From assembly GCA_900557355.1 (NCBI GenBank), contig USSR01000319.1, positions 1 to 7,760 on the forward strand: 7,760 bases of DNA, given 5' to 3'. The position numbers and the translations under genes are program-made. Source of the stretch: an uncultured Bacteroides sp. Lineage in GTDB: Bacteria > Bacteroidota > Bacteroidia > Bacteroidales > Bacteroidaceae. Position 1 is the first letter of the stretch; each line of letters begins with the position of its first letter. The notes under the pieces were generated by a model. The model made no database searches. It was not told the origin of the DNA and saw nothing but the letters and a program-made list of their open reading frames with translations. Shown in pieces: positions 6,722-7,760 of this stretch.

Positions 6722-7105
6722 ATGAAAACGATAAAAGCCGAAATATTAATGATTGAAGGAGCGCCGTTTCCTGTCATCAAAGAAATATATGATCCTTCAA
6801 ATGAAAGGCGTAATGGGAACATTACACCGGAAGCTCCCATTGTTATCACCGGTCACAATCTGGATATGTTGACATGGGAAAGTACCAATCTATATCTTGT
6901 CTCTTCCGTCAATGACAGAATGTTGATAGAATGTGGCGATATCCATAAATATTCGGACGATAAGATTTATATGACAGTTCCTGATATTAATGAAGGTGAA
7001 TATTTCCTGGCACTGATGATTTTGATGAAAGATAAAGAAAGTTTTTTATACATCTTTCCCATATCTTTGGTGGTACAGTTTGCTCAATCGAAATGGCACG
7101 ACTGA
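6722..7105 (+). CDS. Small DUF4469-like (Ig/IPT-fold) cytoplasmic protein
   Basis: 127 residues with no signal peptide or membrane segment, so probably cytoplasmic. VIKEIYDPSNERRNGNITPE at residues 18-37, then APIVITGHNLDML, a strand NLYLVSS, and YMTVPDINEGEYFLALMI (83-100), resemble the DUF4469 domain as I remember it: valine-rich start, N-G-x-L-T-P-G, I-x-I-x-G, and a late hydrophobic-P-x-x-x-x-G-x-Y stretch. In Bacteroidales that domain usually follows an HU-like DNA-binding domain in one protein; here the HU-like part is absent and the protein is only this domain plus short ends. The glycine expected in TPG is replaced by glutamate (TPE). It sits between the pilus genes and the AraC-type gene, 59 and 52 bases away. 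Role unknown; a stand-alone partner-binding or regulatory protein is possible. Confidence 0.6.
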   Translation: MKTIKAEILMIEGAPFPVIKEIYDPSNERRNGNITPEAPIVITGHNLDMLTWESTNLYLVSSVNDRMLIECGDIHKYSDDKIYMTVPDINEGEYFLALMILMKDKESFLYIFPISLVVQFAQSKWHD

Positions 7106-7157
7106 CATCCGTATGATAAAAATAACGGCAAACAACATAATTGATAAATAGCAGTCC

Positions 7158-7760
7158 ATGGAAAAGAACCAACCATATAAGCAGGATAAAGTATTCGATA
7201 ATATATTGGAAACAGAAGAGTTTAACGTCTATACTAAAATAGACGATTTACCTCTTGATGAAAATCCTATGTATCTTGAAGAAGGGATAAATGGGATATG
7301 CACGGGAGGAAGTGCGTTATTCAATGTTTTTGGTAATAAACGACGGATTGTTTCCAATGATCTGGTAGTCATTTTCCCTTTTCAGCTGGCTTCTGTCACG
7401 GAGATTAGCAGTGACTTTTCAATGACGTTTCTAAAAGTACCCAAAAGCCTGTTTATGGATACAATAAGCGGGATATGTATACCTACGCTTGATTTCTTTT
7501 TCTATATGCGGAAAAATTTCAGTACTCCGCTATACGATGAAGAGTGCCAACGTTTCATTCACTTTTGCAATATTTTGATTTTTCGTATCAACTTGCCCCG
7601 CAACTTATTCAGACGAGAGTCTATCATGCAGTTATTACGTGTTTTCTACTGGGATATATATGTGGCTTATAAAAGAAATCCGAAAGCTGCCGAATTAGTA
7701 AAATATACCCGTAAGGAAAAACTTTTATTCGACTTTTTTTGTTTGGTGATCGAATTTCAT
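7158..7760 (+). CDS. AraC-family transcriptional regulator, N-terminal sensor part (partial at window edge)
   Basis: The frame is open from ATG 7158 to the last base, giving 201 residues. The start is fixed because an in-frame TAG lies at 7149-7151. There is no signal peptide. Residues about 35-105 are a beta-rich, cupin-like segment (GGSALFNVFGNKRRIVSNDLVVIFPFQLASV), followed by helices at about 125-185 and YTRKEKLLFDFFCLVIEFH at the edge. In Bacteroides AraC-type regulators of this kind the segment F-x-x-L-V-x-x-H immediately precedes the two helix-turn-helix motifs, so the DNA-binding domain should begin just past the window. The usual full length is near 300 residues. Position at the end of a pilus gene cluster suggests local control of these genes, although the target sites are not identified. 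A T7 run at 7734-7740 lies in the coding sequence. Confidence 0.75.
   Translation, partial: MEKNQPYKQDKVFDNILETEEFNVYTKIDDLPLDENPMYLEEGINGICTGGSALFNVFGNKRRIVSNDLVVIFPFQLASVTEISSDFSMTFLKVPKSLFMDTISGICIPTLDFFFYMRKNFSTPLYDEECQRFIHFCNILIFRINLPRNLFRRESIMQLLRVFYWDIYVAYKRNPKAAELVKYTRKEKLLFDFFCLVIEFH

Noticed and set aside
1..7760. Invertible promoter or recombinase site for phase variation
   Set aside because: I saw no clear inverted-repeat pair flanking a promoter-sized segment, and no recombinase gene is in the window; a site could lie upstream.

Overview
The window looks like part of a Bacteroidales genome (Bacteroides, Phocaeicola or Parabacteroides type). Evidence: Bacteroidetes-style lipoprotein signals, FimB/Mfa2- and fimbrillin-like proteins, BACON-like domains, a DUF4469-like protein, an AraC-type regulator of the gut Bacteroides kind, moderate-to-low GC, and starts without strong Shine-Dalgarno sequences. 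Every gene I can support is on the + strand. The gaps between genes are about 3, 21, 43, 27, 59 and 52 bases, so at least the first five reading frames look like one transcription unit. No stretch without a gene approaches 300 bases. I see no RNA genes, insertion sequences, CRISPR arrays or attachment sites.

Layout: (1) 2-49, the last 15 codons of a gene that begins upstream, whose tail resembles that of the next gene. (2) 53-1024, a FimB/Mfa2-family lipoprotein, the expected anchor of a type V (FimA/Mfa1-like) pilus. (3) 1046-3511, an 821-residue lipoprotein with a pilin-like N-terminal half, a FISUMP-like middle domain and two C-terminal Ig/BACON-like domains. (4) 3555-5846, a 763-residue DUF4906-like lipoprotein ending in another FISUMP-like domain. 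It contains a canonical-looking EF-hand loop and a G9 tract inside the coding sequence. (5) 5874-6662, a 262-residue secreted protein with an ordinary signal peptide and a third FISUMP-like domain. (6) 6722-7105, a 127-residue cytoplasmic protein resembling a lone DUF4469 Ig-like domain. (7) 7158 to the window edge, the sensor half of an AraC-family regulator whose DNA-binding domain lies beyond the edge.

Working model (inference): genes 2-5 encode the anchor and the tip or accessory subunits of a type V pilus. The major pilin is probably upstream, outside the window. Three successive subunits end in, or contain, the same compact domain with a paired-cysteine signature and an RC(V/I)R(N/D) motif, which suggests a tip complex built from paralogous exposed modules. 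The AraC-type gene at the end is the likely local regulator. The features most worth following up are the G6-TTT-G9 tract, which could allow on/off switching of the gene-4 C-terminal domain, the EF-hand loop in the same domain, and the stand-alone DUF4469-like gene beside the regulator.
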